Below are positions 49,770-59,172 of a stretch of 64,000 nucleotides of DNA, in pieces. The stretch comes from Pseudoxanthomonas sp. (GTDB lineage: Bacteria > Pseudomonadota > Gammaproteobacteria > Xanthomonadales > Xanthomonadaceae): assembly GCF_035999195.1 (NCBI RefSeq), contig NZ_DASYGY010000009.1, forward strand, positions 2,170,001-2,234,000, in the 5' to 3' direction. The position numbers and the translations under genes are program-made. Positions within the stretch are counted from its first letter, which is position 1; each line of letters begins with the position of its first letter. A model generated the notes under the pieces. That model did not search any database. It was not told where the DNA came from and saw only the letters and a program-made list of their open reading frames with translations.

Positions 49770-52700
49770 GCGGCGGCTCCCGACGCTGCGCCGGCGAACA
49801 GCGCGTCCAGCGCATGTACCAGGTCCGGCGGGAACCGCTGTGCATGCACGCCCGGCGACGCGTCGCGCGTCAGGTCCAGGCCGCGGCAGAACAGGTAACG
49901 GATGCCGCCGACATCGCGCGCATAGTCGTAGGCATCGCCCAGCCGGAAACGCAGCCAGCGGTGCAGCGCCAGCGTATAGATCAGCGCCTGCAGGTCGTAC
50001 TCGCTGTGGGTCATCGCCTGCTGCAGGGCCGCCGCGTCGTAGCCGGGCAGCTGGTTGGACTTGTAGTCGAGCACGTACCAGCGGCCGTCGTGGAGGTAGG
50101 TGAGATCGATCAGGCCGGTCATCAGCCCTTCCAGCCGCTGCCGCGTACCGAACGCGCTGCGATGACGCAGCAGGCCGTGGCGGTGCAGCAGCGCCAGCAG
50201 GTCGGACACGCGGGTGGGCTGCATGGCGAAATGGAACTCGATTTCCGCACGGCGCTGCGCCGTCGGCAGGTCGGCCAGGCGGAGGCCTTCGGGCAGCGCG
50301 GTGCCCAAGGTGTGGCCGACCAGCGGCACCAGCACGGCCAGGCCGTCGGCGACGTCGGCTTCGGCATAACCGCCCTCGCACAACGCCTCGGCGATGACCG
50401 CCTCCTGCCCCGCCGGGGCGGCCTCGCCGGGCCGCCAGTCGCGCCAGGCGGCGAAGTCGGCATGTTCCAGCGCGGCATGCATCACCACGCCGAAGCGGCT
50501 GCCGGCGAAGCGCGGATCGACGGTCGCGGCGGGCTGGGCGATGACGTCGGGCAGCGCGTCGACCTCGGACGCGGGTGTTTCGTCCTCGCCACCCGGATCG
50601 GCCTGCGTCGATGCCGCCAGCGGATCGCCGCCGCCTTCGGCATGCGCGAGCTGGGTGAAGCTGTAGACCCACCAGTCGGCGACGATGCGGCGCGTGGCGA
50701 CGCGCGCGGGGACGATGGCGGTGTCGTGCTCGGCGGGCAGGCGCGCTGGAGGCGGTTCGGCCGGGCCTTCGACGATGCGGATGTCGGCGTGCGCGCGCAG
50801 GTCGGCGATGCCGGCGAGCAGCGGCGCGAGACGGCTTCTGTCGAAGTCCTTCACGCCACCGGCCGCGATCCATAGTGCATGCGCGGCACGGGTCAGGCCG
50901 ACATAGAGCAGGCGCGCGTCTTCGGCGGTCGCGTCGCGCCGCGCGGCGTCGCCGGCGGCCTTCCAGGCGGGATCGTCCTTGTCGAGCTTCCACTGCAGCA
51001 CGCGCTGCGTGCCGTCGTGGACCACGCGATGGCGGCCGCTGTCGGGGCGCGAGGTGCCCAAACCGGCGAACGGCAGGTAGACCAGCGGATACTCCAGTCC
51101 CTTGCTCTTGTGCAGGGTGACGATCTGCACGCGCAGCGCGTCGGATTCCAGCCGCAGCAGCTGTGTTTCGTCGTCGGCATCGGCGTCGGCCATGCGGGCC
51201 TGCAGCCAGTCCAGCAGCCCGTGCAGGCCCAGCGTGCGTGCGCTGGCTTCCTGCAGGTGTTCACCGAGCTGCAGGTAATTGGTCAGGCGGCGCTCGCCGT
51301 CGAGCAGGCCAAGCAGGCGTTCGGCCTGTGCGGCGCACAGCTCGGACACCAGCGCGAACGGTCCGCCGCGCTGCCAGCGTTCGCGCCAGTGCAGCAGGCG
51401 CGACTGGTGCTGGCGCTGGGCCTCGCCGTCTTCGTCCAGCGCGGCGAGCGCGATGGCGTCTTCGCCGAGCAGCACGGTGGCCAGCGCGGCGCGCAGGCGC
51501 CCGCTGTCGGCCGGATGCAGCAGCGCCAGCAGCAGTGTGCGCAGTTCGCCTGCCTCGGTGCTGGCGAACAGGCTCTGCTTTCCCGCCGCCACGGCCGGCA
51601 CGCCGGCACGGGCGAGCGCCTGCTGCACCCGGGTGGCTTCCTTGTGGTTGCGCACGAGCACCGCGATGTCGCCGGGCCGCACCGGACGTCCGTCGATCCG
51701 CGCACGCCCCGCGCGCGCGTCGGCGAGCACGCGATGGATGTCGGCCACGCAGGCGGCGGTCGCGGCCTCGCGCGAGCCGTCGGCATCGAGCGGCGCGCCG
51801 TCGTCGCTGTGCAGCAGCCGCAGGGTGAGCGCCGGCGCAGCATGGTCGCCGGCGCGGTAATCGTCGTCGCCGCGGTTGCCGCCGGGCTCGACCGGCTCGA
51901 AGCGGATGTCGGGATGCGCAAACGCGTCCTGCCCGGCCGCTGCCGCGCGGTCGTACAGCGCGCGCACCGCACGCAGCACCGCAGGGCGCGAGCGGAAGTT
52001 GTACGCCAGCCGCGGCGCCTCGTCCGCCGTACGCCGCGCGAGCAGGTAGGTGGCGACGTCGCCGCCGCGGAAGCCGTAGATGGCCTGCTTGGGATCGCCG
52101 ATCAGGAACAGCGCCGGCGTTTCGCCCAGCGCGCGGACTTCGTCGGAATCGCCGAACGCGCGCGCGAAGATCCGCCACTGGCGTTCGTCGGTGTCCTGGA
52201 ACTCGTCCACCAGCGCCACGCGGTACTGCGCGCGCAGGGCAGCGACCAGCGCCTGCCGATGCGGGCCGTCGAGCGCGACGGCGACGCGTTCGATCAGGTC
52301 GTCGTAGGTCTGCACGCGACGGACACGCTTGAGGTGATCGAGCCGTCGTCGCGCGTCGTCGCGCAGGCGGTGCAGCAGGCCGGCGCGAAGGCGCAGCTGC
52401 AGCTGTTGCCAGGCGTCGTCGGCTTCACACCAGTCGCGCCAGGCGTCGAACAGCGGCGAGGCGGGCACGCGGGCATCGCCCGTGTCCTTGCAGAAGCCGC
52501 GCAGCGCGTCCGGCAGCAACTTCTGCACATGCGTCTTGTCGGTGCGCGGCCACTCGGCCAGCGCGGCACCGGCCTGCAGTTCCTCGAACGCCTTGTCGAA
52601 ACTGGGGCGACGCGCGCGACGACCATCGAAGACCTTGTGATCGAACGCCGCGGCGATCGCCGCCCGAGCGTCGGCCAGGTGCAGGCCGATCGCGTCCACC

Positions 52701-53404
52701 AGATGCGCGGCGCGGCCGGCACGCGTGGCCTGGACGGCGATCTGACGTTCGCTGTCGTCGCCGGACGGCGCCGGTGGCAGCAGAGGCAAGGGCCCGCATA
52801 GCGCCGGCAGGTCTTCTGCCAGCGCATCGGGACCGCTCCACAGGCCGGCCAGCGCATCGACGGTCGCCGGATCGGCGGCATAGGCCCGCCACAGGTCGGC
52901 CGCGAGATCCGCATGCAGCGCGCGCGTATTGGCGAGCAGTTCGCCCGCATCGAATCCCTGGCCGGCCTCGAGTGCGTGTTCGCGCAGCACGCGCGCGCAG
53001 AAACCGTGGATGGTGAAGATGGCTGCGATGTCGGTTTCCTCGGCGGCGATGCGCAGCCGGCGCGCCAGTTGCGCCGCCGTTTCCCCGCCCACGGCGAGAT
53101 GCCGATCGATGATGAAGCGCGTCAGCGCGGGCTCGTGCTTCTCGTCCTCGCACGGCGGCGTACCGACCAGGTCGGCGGCCAGCGCCAGCCGTTCGCGGAT
53201 GCGCTTGCGCAGCTCCTGCGTGGCGGCCTCGGTATAGGTCACCGCCAGCACCTGGCCCATGCGCAGCCGCTGCTCGACGATCAGGCGCGTGAACAGCGTG
53301 GCCAGCGTGTACGTCTTGCCGGTGCCGGCGCTGGCCTCGATCAGCTGCACACCGTCGAGGGCGCGCGTCAGGTAGGGTTCGTTTTCCGGGACCAGCGCGT
53401 TCAT
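49766..53404 (-). CDS. recB: RecBCD exonuclease, beta subunit (RecB helicase-nuclease)
   Basis: 1212 residues. N-terminal SF1A helicase: Walker A IEASAGTGKTYTLATLF (about 20-37), motif with AVTYTEAATQELRKRIR, LVDEFQDTD and LIGDPKQAIYGFRGGD. C-terminal nuclease domain with the signature LIDLTYLHDGRWYVLDYKSNQLPGYD (the D..DYK catalytic set of the RecB/PD-(D/E)xK nuclease). It unwinds 3'-5' and, with RecC and RecD, degrades double-strand ends and loads RecA. Starts in the recC stop (ATGA at 53401-53404) and runs into recD. Confidence 0.97.
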   Translation of the reverse strand: MNALVPENEPYLTRALDGVQLIEASAGTGKTYTLATLFTRLIVEQRLRMGQVLAVTYTEAATQELRKRIRERLALAADLVGTPPCEDEKHEPALTRFIIDRHLAVGGETAAQLARRLRIAAEETDIAAIFTIHGFCARVLREHALEAGQGFDAGELLANTRALHADLAADLWRAYAADPATVDALAGLWSGPDALAEDLPALCGPLPLLPPAPSGDDSERQIAVQATRAGRAAHLVDAIGLHLADARAAIAAAFDHKVFDGRRARRPSFDKAFEELQAGAALAEWPRTDKTHVQKLLPDALRGFCKDTGDARVPASPLFDAWRDWCEADDAWQQLQLRLRAGLLHRLRDDARRRLDHLKRVRRVQTYDDLIERVAVALDGPHRQALVAALRAQYRVALVDEFQDTDERQWRIFARAFGDSDEVRALGETPALFLIGDPKQAIYGFRGGDVATYLLARRTADEAPRLAYNFRSRPAVLRAVRALYDRAAAAGQDAFAHPDIRFEPVEPGGNRGDDDYRAGDHAAPALTLRLLHSDDGAPLDADGSREAATAACVADIHRVLADARAGRARIDGRPVRPGDIAVLVRNHKEATRVQQALARAGVPAVAAGKQSLFASTEAGELRTLLLALLHPADSGRLRAALATVLLGEDAIALAALDEDGEAQRQHQSRLLHWRERWQRGGPFALVSELCAAQAERLLGLLDGERRLTNYLQLGEHLQEASARTLGLHGLLDWLQARMADADADDETQLLRLESDALRVQIVTLHKSKGLEYPLVYLPFAGLGTSRPDSGRHRVVHDGTQRVLQWKLDKDDPAWKAAGDAARRDATAEDARLLYVGLTRAAHALWIAAGGVKDFDRSRLAPLLAGIADLRAHADIRIVEGPAEPPPARLPAEHDTAIVPARVATRRIVADWWVYSFTQLAHAEGGGDPLAASTQADPGGEDETPASEVDALPDVIAQPAATVDPRFAGSRFGVVMHAALEHADFAAWRDWRPGEAAPAGQEAVIAEALCEGGYAEADVADGLAVLVPLVGHTLGTALPEGLRLADLPTAQRRAEIEFHFAMQPTRVSDLLALLHRHGLLRHRSAFGTRQRLEGLMTGLIDLTYLHDGRWYVLDYKSNQLPGYDAAALQQAMTHSEYDLQALIYTLALHRWLRFRLGDAYDYARDVGGIRYLFCRGLDLTRDASPGVHAQRFPPDLVHALDALFAGAASGAAA

Positions 53405-56400
53405 GCGGCGGCACCGTCCGTGGTGGCGTCTGCGCGTACGTGGCCCTGGCGCACCAGGTCGTAGATGTGCAGGCTGGTGCGCTCGAGTGCGCTGTAGTCA
53501 ACGTCGCTGGCGAAGGGATCGCGACCGCGCCACGCCAGGCGGATCGCTTCGCCGTCGCCTTCGGCCCAGCCGCCGTTGCCGTCGGCATGCCAGCGTTTCC
53601 AGCCGGCGGCACGGCGTTTGCCGGGTTCCGCGCTCCAGATGTCCCAGCCGGTATAGGGCGCGAACGGCAACGGAGCGTGTTGCCCGGACGCGTATTGCGC
53701 GAGCAGCTGGCGCAGCGCATCGCGCGCCTGCGCTGCATCCGGCGCGTCGATCACATGCGGACCTGGTCCGTCGCCGTCATGGAACTGCACCAGTGGCAGG
53801 CGCGCGCCGGACGCATTGGCGAGCAGCCAGTCCAGGCCCCAGCGCAGGGCGGTGATGCCGTTGATGGCCTCCGCGCGCAACCGCACCAGGCCACGCGGGT
53901 GCACGTCGGCGATGCGGCCGTGCAGGCGCTGGCCATCGATGTCCACCTCGAAGCGTTCGGACGTCGTGGTCTCGCCCGCCAACCAGTCGCGGCGGGCCTG
54001 CGCGAACGGGCGGGCCTGCGCGAGCAGCGCATCGAACTGGCGCGCGCCCAACGCGCCGGAGGGCAGCAGTCCGCGGGCACGCAGGCGTTCGCGCAGACCC
54101 GTTTCCTCGCCCGCATCCAGAGCCTCCACCACCGCCTGCTGCAGCTGCATGCGCTCGAGTCCACGACCGGGCAGCACCAGCGGTTCGACGTCCTCCGTCT
54201 GCTGTACCGGTGCCGGCAGGCGCACGCTCAGCCGCTGGCCGAGGAAGTGGCCGTGCGGATCGGCGAAGAAGCGACGCAGCGTCTCCAGCGACAGCGTGTC
54301 TTCGGGCTTGCCCGCAGCTGGCAACGGCGTTGCCAGCCAGGGCGGCAGCGCCCGGCGTACGCCGCCCACCTGATCGGCCGCCGGACGCCAGGCGGCGCGG
54401 TAGCTGAAACGGCGCGGTTCGTCGGCGCCGCCGAACGCGGCGGGTGCGAACGGCTGCAAGGTGTGGCGGACCACGAGGCGCTGCTTCGCGTCCGCCGCGG
54501 CGTGGTAACGCGCGGCGACGTCGAGCAGCTCGCTCACCAGCACCGACGCTTCGCGCACGCTGCCGTCGCGCGGATCGGCGCCGAGGTAGCTGAGGTAGAA
54601 CACGTCCTGCGCGGCGGCGAACAGCTGCAGGAACAGGAAACGGTCGTCCTCGCGCGTGGAGCGGTCGCCGGGCTTGCGCCGGCCGGCATGCAGCTCCGCG
54701 GTGAGCTTGTTGAGGCCGGCGGCGGGATCGCGGCGCGGGAAGTCGCCGTCGTTCATGCCGAGCAGGCAGATGACGCGGAACGGCAGCAGGCGCATCGGCA
54801 CCATGCGGCCCACGCTGATGCCGCCGGTCAGCAACGGCGCGCGCGTGTCGGCCTGCGACAGCTGGTCGGCGAAGTGGGCGCGCACGACCTCGGGCGGGAC
54901 GACACCGGCGTAGCCCGCCGTCTCCGCGTCGCGGGCGAAGCGGTCGATCAGGGTGCGCAGGCGGTCCAGTGCGCGCTGTGCACGGGCAGCGCTGGGCTGT
55001 TCCGGCAGCAATACGACCAGCAGGTGCAGCAGGCGTTCGCGCCACTGCGCGGGCGTCGCCGCCTCGCCGAGCACGCGGCGCTGGCGGGCGAGTTCGCGCA
55101 GCAGGCGCACCAGCGTATCCAGTGCGTCGAGGGCGCCGCCTTCCAGCTCCGGCCACGGCGCGACGCCCCCGATCATGTCCTCCGCGCCGCTGGCATGGCC
55201 CAGCAGCAGGCGGTCGAGCGCGAACTGCCAGGTGTAGGCGTCGTCGGCGGGCGCATCGGACGCGGCGCGGTGGCCGGCATCCAGGCCCCAGCGCGCGCCG
55301 GCCTCGCGCAGCCAGCCGTGCAGGCGGTCGATGGCGTCGGTGTCGAGGCCCGTCGTTTCGGCCACCGGCGCACTGGCGAGCAGGTCCAGCACTTCGTCCA
55401 GGCCGAAACGCGACAGCGGCAGGTCGAGCAGGCGCAGGAACACCTCGGCCACCGGCTCGCTCGCCAGCGGACTGGTGTCGGCCAGCGCCCACGGCAGCGC
55501 ATCGTCGTGGCCGCTGCCGCCGAACACCGCATCCAGGTACGGCACGTAGGGATCGATGTCGGGCGCCAGCACGGCGATCTCGCGCGGCTGCAGCGGCGGA
55601 TCGAAGCGTGGGTCGTCCAGTAGTGCACGCAGCTGGTCGTGCAGCACCTGCAGTTCGCGCAGGCGCGTGTGGCAGGCGTGCACCTGCAGGCTGGCGTCGG
55701 CCAGGTCCGGCACCGCACGCGGCGGCGGCGAGGCCGGCGCGCGACGGTTGAACAGGTCCGACTGCAGGCGGCGCAGCAGCGTATCCGGACCGTCGTCGGC
55801 GAGCGGATCGGCATAGACATCGATCTCGGCGCGCGGATGCACCACGTCGTAGTCGCCGAGCAGGGCCATGAAATCGCGACCCGCGGCGCCCCAGGCCTGC
55901 AGCAGCGGGTTTTCCTGCACGTCGTCGGCGAACAGGTCGGTGTCGCCGTCCCGGCGACGCTCGCGCAGCGTCTGCAGGTCGCCCCAGTAGCCCTGCGCGG
56001 GCGTCGGCAGATAGAAGTGCAGCGTGCCGACGCGCGCCTGGGTGGCCAGCACGCGCAGCACGTCGGGCGAGATGTTGAGCGTGGCGAAGACGAGCAGCCG
56101 TTTCGGCAGGCCCTGCGGCAGCGGACCGTCGTCGCGCCCGAAGCGCGCCAGGTAGGCGTCGATGCGGCGCGCGCGGTAGTCGCGGCCGGCGGCGACGGCG
56201 CGCCACAGCCGCGCCTGCGGATCGTCCCGGTCGGCGCCGGCCTCCCAGCGCAGCAGCCAGTCGCGCCGCCACGCCTGGTACTTCTCGTAGACGCCGGCCA
56301 GTTCGCCGGCCAGCCGCCAGGGCTTCAGCGGATCGCCATCGGCCATCCAGGCATCGAGCATGGCCAGGGCGGGATCGCGGCGCAGGGCCGGTGCTTCCAG

Positions 56401-56715
56401 CGCCCCGTAGAGGCGCCACTGCAGCGAGGCGGCATCGAGATCGTCGTCGCCCGCCGGTCCGAGGTTGGCCTCGAGCGCGCGGGCGACGAATTCGCCGGGG
56501 GTGAGGAATTCCAGGTTGGCAGCGATCCCGTACTCGGCCGCCAGCGTGGCCTGCAGCCAGCGGCGCATGGCGACCTGGGGAATCAGTACCACCTCCGGCG
56601 TCAGCGGCGACTGTCCCGGCACCGGCCGACGCAGTTCGTCCGCCAGCAGGGCGGCCAGCAGCTGCAGGGCATTGGACGGGTACAGGCGGAAGTCGGGCGG
56701 GGCGGCGGCAGGCAT
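53401..56715 (-). CDS. recC: RecBCD exonuclease, gamma subunit (RecC)
   Basis: 1104 residues; the ATG at 56715 (MPAAAPP). A GTG one codon upstream, at 56718, is an alternative. RecC is the helicase-like scaffold that holds the strands apart and recognises Chi. Features: LYPSNALQLLAALLADELRRP and IPQVAMRRWLQATLAAEYGIAANLEF at the N-terminus (typical RecC opening), a long helicase-like central part, and the end ERTSLHIYDLVRQGHVR. Divergent from mlaF, with 284 bases between starts; a perfect 15-bp palindrome lies 70 bases upstream. Confidence 0.97.
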   Translation of the reverse strand: MPAAAPPDFRLYPSNALQLLAALLADELRRPVPGQSPLTPEVVLIPQVAMRRWLQATLAAEYGIAANLEFLTPGEFVARALEANLGPAGDDDLDAASLQWRLYGALEAPALRRDPALAMLDAWMADGDPLKPWRLAGELAGVYEKYQAWRRDWLLRWEAGADRDDPQARLWRAVAAGRDYRARRIDAYLARFGRDDGPLPQGLPKRLLVFATLNISPDVLRVLATQARVGTLHFYLPTPAQGYWGDLQTLRERRRDGDTDLFADDVQENPLLQAWGAAGRDFMALLGDYDVVHPRAEIDVYADPLADDGPDTLLRRLQSDLFNRRAPASPPPRAVPDLADASLQVHACHTRLRELQVLHDQLRALLDDPRFDPPLQPREIAVLAPDIDPYVPYLDAVFGGSGHDDALPWALADTSPLASEPVAEVFLRLLDLPLSRFGLDEVLDLLASAPVAETTGLDTDAIDRLHGWLREAGARWGLDAGHRAASDAPADDAYTWQFALDRLLLGHASGAEDMIGGVAPWPELEGGALDALDTLVRLLRELARQRRVLGEAATPAQWRERLLHLLVVLLPEQPSAARAQRALDRLRTLIDRFARDAETAGYAGVVPPEVVRAHFADQLSQADTRAPLLTGGISVGRMVPMRLLPFRVICLLGMNDGDFPRRDPAAGLNKLTAELHAGRRKPGDRSTREDDRFLFLQLFAAAQDVFYLSYLGADPRDGSVREASVLVSELLDVAARYHAAADAKQRLVVRHTLQPFAPAAFGGADEPRRFSYRAAWRPAADQVGGVRRALPPWLATPLPAAGKPEDTLSLETLRRFFADPHGHFLGQRLSVRLPAPVQQTEDVEPLVLPGRGLERMQLQQAVVEALDAGEETGLRERLRARGLLPSGALGARQFDALLAQARPFAQARRDWLAGETTTSERFEVDIDGQRLHGRIADVHPRGLVRLRAEAINGITALRWGLDWLLANASGARLPLVQFHDGDGPGPHVIDAPDAAQARDALRQLLAQYASGQHAPLPFAPYTGWDIWSAEPGKRRAAGWKRWHADGNGGWAEGDGEAIRLAWRGRDPFASDVDYSALERTSLHIYDLVRQGHVRADATTDGAAA

Positions 56716-56784
56716 CACGCCATCTTGCCGCAGGCCTGTCGCGAATGCCGAGACATCGGCGTCGTCCTCACCGGGAGCGCAGGC

Positions 56785-56799
56785 TTAAGACGTTCTTAA
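56785..56799. promoter_or_regulatory. Perfect palindrome TTAAGACGTTCTTAA in the recC/mlaF intergenic region
   Basis: TTAAGA-CGT-TCTTAA is fully symmetric, 70 bases before the recC start and about 200 before mlaF. It does not look like the LexA boxes I know. The rest of 56716-56999 shows nothing I can name, apart from an AT-rich stretch near 56900-56970 that may hold the mlaF promoter. Confidence 0.45.
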
Positions 56800-56999
56800 A
56801 ACGGCATGTCCATCCTGCGCCCCATCGAGCCTTCCCTGGAAGATTCGGCAGCGCCGAGCGGCTGCGCACGTCCATGCGCGACATCGCCGGTCGATACCGC
56901 AATAATCGAACTGCGCGGTACGGTTTATGTTCAGCCGCGGGTCGTGAAGCTACGCCGTTGTTTTTCCGTTAACTCCCTTGCCGGTCCGCCGAAGACGCC

Positions 57000-57788
57000 A
57001 TGACGCCTGCCGACGCCCCTGCCGTGCACCTGTCCGGACTCCGCCTCGATCGCGGCGGCCGCACGATCCTGCGCGGCATCGACCTGAGCGTGCCGCGCGG
57101 CAGCATCGCCGCCGTGCTCGGCCCGTCCGGCAGCGGCAAGTCGACGATGCTGGCCGCGCTGACCGGCGAGTTGCCGCCGGCGGCGGGCACGGTGGAGGTC
57201 TTCGGCCAGCCGGTACCGCACCGCAGCCGCGCGCTGCTGGAGATGCGCAAGGGCATCGGCGTGCTGCTGCAGGGCAATGGCCTGCTGACCGACCTGACGG
57301 TGGCCGAGAACGTCGCGCTGCCGCTGCGCACGCACACCAAGCTGCCGGACGCACTGATCCGCCGGCTGGTGGACTTCAAGTTGAATGCGGTCGGCCTGCG
57401 CGCCGCCGCGGACGCCTATCCGCGCGAACTGTCCGGCGGCATGGCCCGCCGCGTGGCGCTGGCCCGCGCGCTGGCGCTGGACCCGCCGCTGATGATCTAC
57501 GACGAGCCGCTGACCGGGCTGGACCCGATCGCCTCGGGCGTGATCATGAGCCTGATCCAGCGCCTCAACGACACGCTCGGGTTGACCAGCATCATCGTCA
57601 CCCATCACGTGCACGAGACGCTGCCGATCGCCGACCAGGCCGTCGTCATCGCCAACGGCGGGCTGGTGTTCTCCGGCACGCCGGCGGAACTGGAGAGCTC
57701 CCCGGATCCGCTGGTGAAGCAGTTCCTGCGCGGCGAGCCGGATGGGCCGATCGCGTTCGATGCGGTGAAGCGGGCGGAGGTGGCCTGA
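57000..57788 (+). CDS. mlaF: MlaF, ABC-transporter ATPase of the phospholipid-transport complex
   Basis: 262 residues. ABC motifs: Walker A GPSGSGKST, Q-loop (LLQGNGLLTDLTV), signature LSGGM, Walker B IYDEPLTGLDP, His switch (IIVTHH). It is the cytoplasmic ATPase partner of MlaE, powering movement of phospholipid between inner and outer membrane to keep outer-membrane asymmetry. First gene of the operon mlaFEDCBA. A hairpin repeat lies between it and mlaE. Confidence 0.95.
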   Translation: MTPADAPAVHLSGLRLDRGGRTILRGIDLSVPRGSIAAVLGPSGSGKSTMLAALTGELPPAAGTVEVFGQPVPHRSRALLEMRKGIGVLLQGNGLLTDLTVAENVALPLRTHTKLPDALIRRLVDFKLNAVGLRAAADAYPRELSGGMARRVALARALALDPPLMIYDEPLTGLDPIASGVIMSLIQRLNDTLGLTSIIVTHHVHETLPIADQAVVIANGGLVFSGTPAELESSPDPLVKQFLRGEPDGPIAFDAVKRAEVA

Positions 57789-57818
57789 TGGGAAATGTCG
57801 AAGCGCTCCCGATGCGCA

Positions 57819-57843
57819 CCCTCCCTCGCGAAGCGGGGGAGGG
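57819..57843 (+). repeat. CCCTCCC/GGGAGGG hairpin between mlaF and mlaE
   Basis: CCCTCCC-TCGCGAAGCGG-GGGAGGG, a 7-bp GC stem within the transcript, between the stop of mlaF and the start of mlaE. It resembles the CCCTCTCCC family around nrdAB but is shorter. It could act on mRNA stability or on mlaE translation. Confidence 0.6.
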
Positions 57844-57873
57844 GCAGAACGCTGCATGCGGGGATCCGTCCTG

Positions 57874-58626
57874 ATGCCCTTCGTCGCCGCCATCCGTTCG
57901 CTGGGCCGGGCCGGACTGTTCTCGCTGTCGGTGTTCCGCGCGTCGGTGCCGACCCGCGACTTCCTGGCCGAGCTGACCCGCGAGATCTACAAGATCGGCG
58001 GGCGTTCGCTGCCGATCATCGCGGTGGGCGGCGCGTTCGTGGGCCTGGTGCTGACGCTGCAGGGCTACCGCACGCTGACCACGTTCGGCGCCAGCGATGC
58101 GCTGTCCACGCTGCTGGGGCTGTCGCTGTACCGCGAACTCGGCCCGGTGCTGACGGCGCTGCTGTTCATCGGCCGCGCCGGCAGCTCCATCGCCGCCGAG
58201 CTGGGCCTGATGCGCGCCACCGACCAGATCAAGGCGCTGGAGCTGATGGCCATCGATCCGGTCGCCAAGGCCGTGGCGCCGCGCTTCTGGGCGGCGGTGC
58301 TGACGGTGCCGCTGCTGACCGGCTTCTTCTGCTCGCTGGCGATCAGTGCCAGCTACTTCGAGGCCGTGCACGTGCTGGGCCTCGACAACGGCACGTTCTG
58401 GTCGGCGCTGCAGAACAGCGTGGACTTCTGGGACGACTTCGGCGTGGCGCTGCTGAAGTCGGCCGTGTTCGGCGGCACCGCCGCGCTGGTCGCCGCCTAC
58501 GTGGGCTTCCACGCCGAGCCGACCATCGAGGGCACCTCGGTGGCCACCACCCGCGCGGTGGTGAACGCCTCGCTGCTGGTGCTGATGTTCAATTTCGTCA
58601 TGTCTGCATTGCTGTTCAGGAGCTGA
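57874..58626 (+). CDS. mlaE: MlaE, permease of the phospholipid-transport complex
   Basis: 250 residues from the ATG at 57874 (MPFVAA); an in-frame ATG at 57856 is also plausible and has a GAGGGG site. Membrane permease (DUF140 family) with the markers LGRAGL near the start, LSLYRELGPVLTALLFIGRAGSSIAAELGLMRATDQ, and APRFWAAVLTVPLLT. Works with MlaF, MlaD and MlaB at the inner membrane. It ends 3 bases before mlaD. Confidence 0.93.
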   Translation: MPFVAAIRSLGRAGLFSLSVFRASVPTRDFLAELTREIYKIGGRSLPIIAVGGAFVGLVLTLQGYRTLTTFGASDALSTLLGLSLYRELGPVLTALLFIGRAGSSIAAELGLMRATDQIKALELMAIDPVAKAVAPRFWAAVLTVPLLTGFFCSLAISASYFEAVHVLGLDNGTFWSALQNSVDFWDDFGVALLKSAVFGGTAALVAAYVGFHAEPTIEGTSVATTRAVVNASLLVLMFNFVMSALLFRS

Positions 58627-58629
58627 GCC

Positions 58630-59172
58630 ATGTCCGTCCGTGGACCCCGTCTTGAGTTCGCCGTCGGCGCCTTCCTGCTGCTGGCCCTGGCCTCGCTGCT
58701 GGTGCTGGCGCTGGCGTCCACCAACAAGCGTTTCGGCGTGGGCGGCGGCAGCTACGAGCTGACCGCGCGCTTCTCCAACCTGGGCCAGCTGCGCAAGCAG
58801 GCGCCGGTGAAGATCGGTGGCGTGGTGATCGGCCAGGTGGCCGACATCCGGCTGGACCCGGTCAAGTTCGACTCGCTGGTCACGCTGTCCATCGACAGCC
58901 GGTACAAGGACCTGCCGGCCGACACCGCCGCCGGCATCTTCACCAGCGGCCTGCTCGGCGAGAACTACGTCGGCCTGTCGCCGGGGGGCGATCCGGAGGT
59001 GCTGAAGCCGGGCGAGGAGATCGCCTTCACCCAGCCCGCCGTGGACCTGCTGCAGCTGGCCGGCAAGTACATGTTCAGCGGCGGCGCCAACAATGCCGGT
59101 GCAGGCTCCGGGGAGACCCCGGCCAGCGGCGAGACCGCCGCTCCCCCCGTTACGGAAGAACCCACGCCATGA
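58630..59172 (+). CDS. mlaD: MlaD, membrane-anchored MCE lipid-binding protein
   Basis: 180 residues: one TM helix (about 10-30), then an MCE domain (about 38-120: YELTARFSNLGQLRKQAPVKIGGVVIGQVADIRLD, SGLLGENYVGLSPG). A long C-terminal part (NNAGAGSGETPASGETA...) is low-complexity and unlike the short tail of E. coli MlaD. It forms a periplasmic hexamer. Its stop overlaps the mlaC start (ATGA). Confidence 0.95.
   Translation: MSVRGPRLEFAVGAFLLLALASLLVLALASTNKRFGVGGGSYELTARFSNLGQLRKQAPVKIGGVVIGQVADIRLDPVKFDSLVTLSIDSRYKDLPADTAAGIFTSGLLGENYVGLSPGGDPEVLKPGEEIAFTQPAVDLLQLAGKYMFSGGANNAGAGSGETPASGETAAPPVTEEPTP

Noticed and set aside
56716..56999. A LexA (SOS) box in the recC/mlaF region
   Set aside because: The one clear palindrome (TTAAGACGTTCTTAA) does not fit the LexA patterns I know for gammaproteobacteria.
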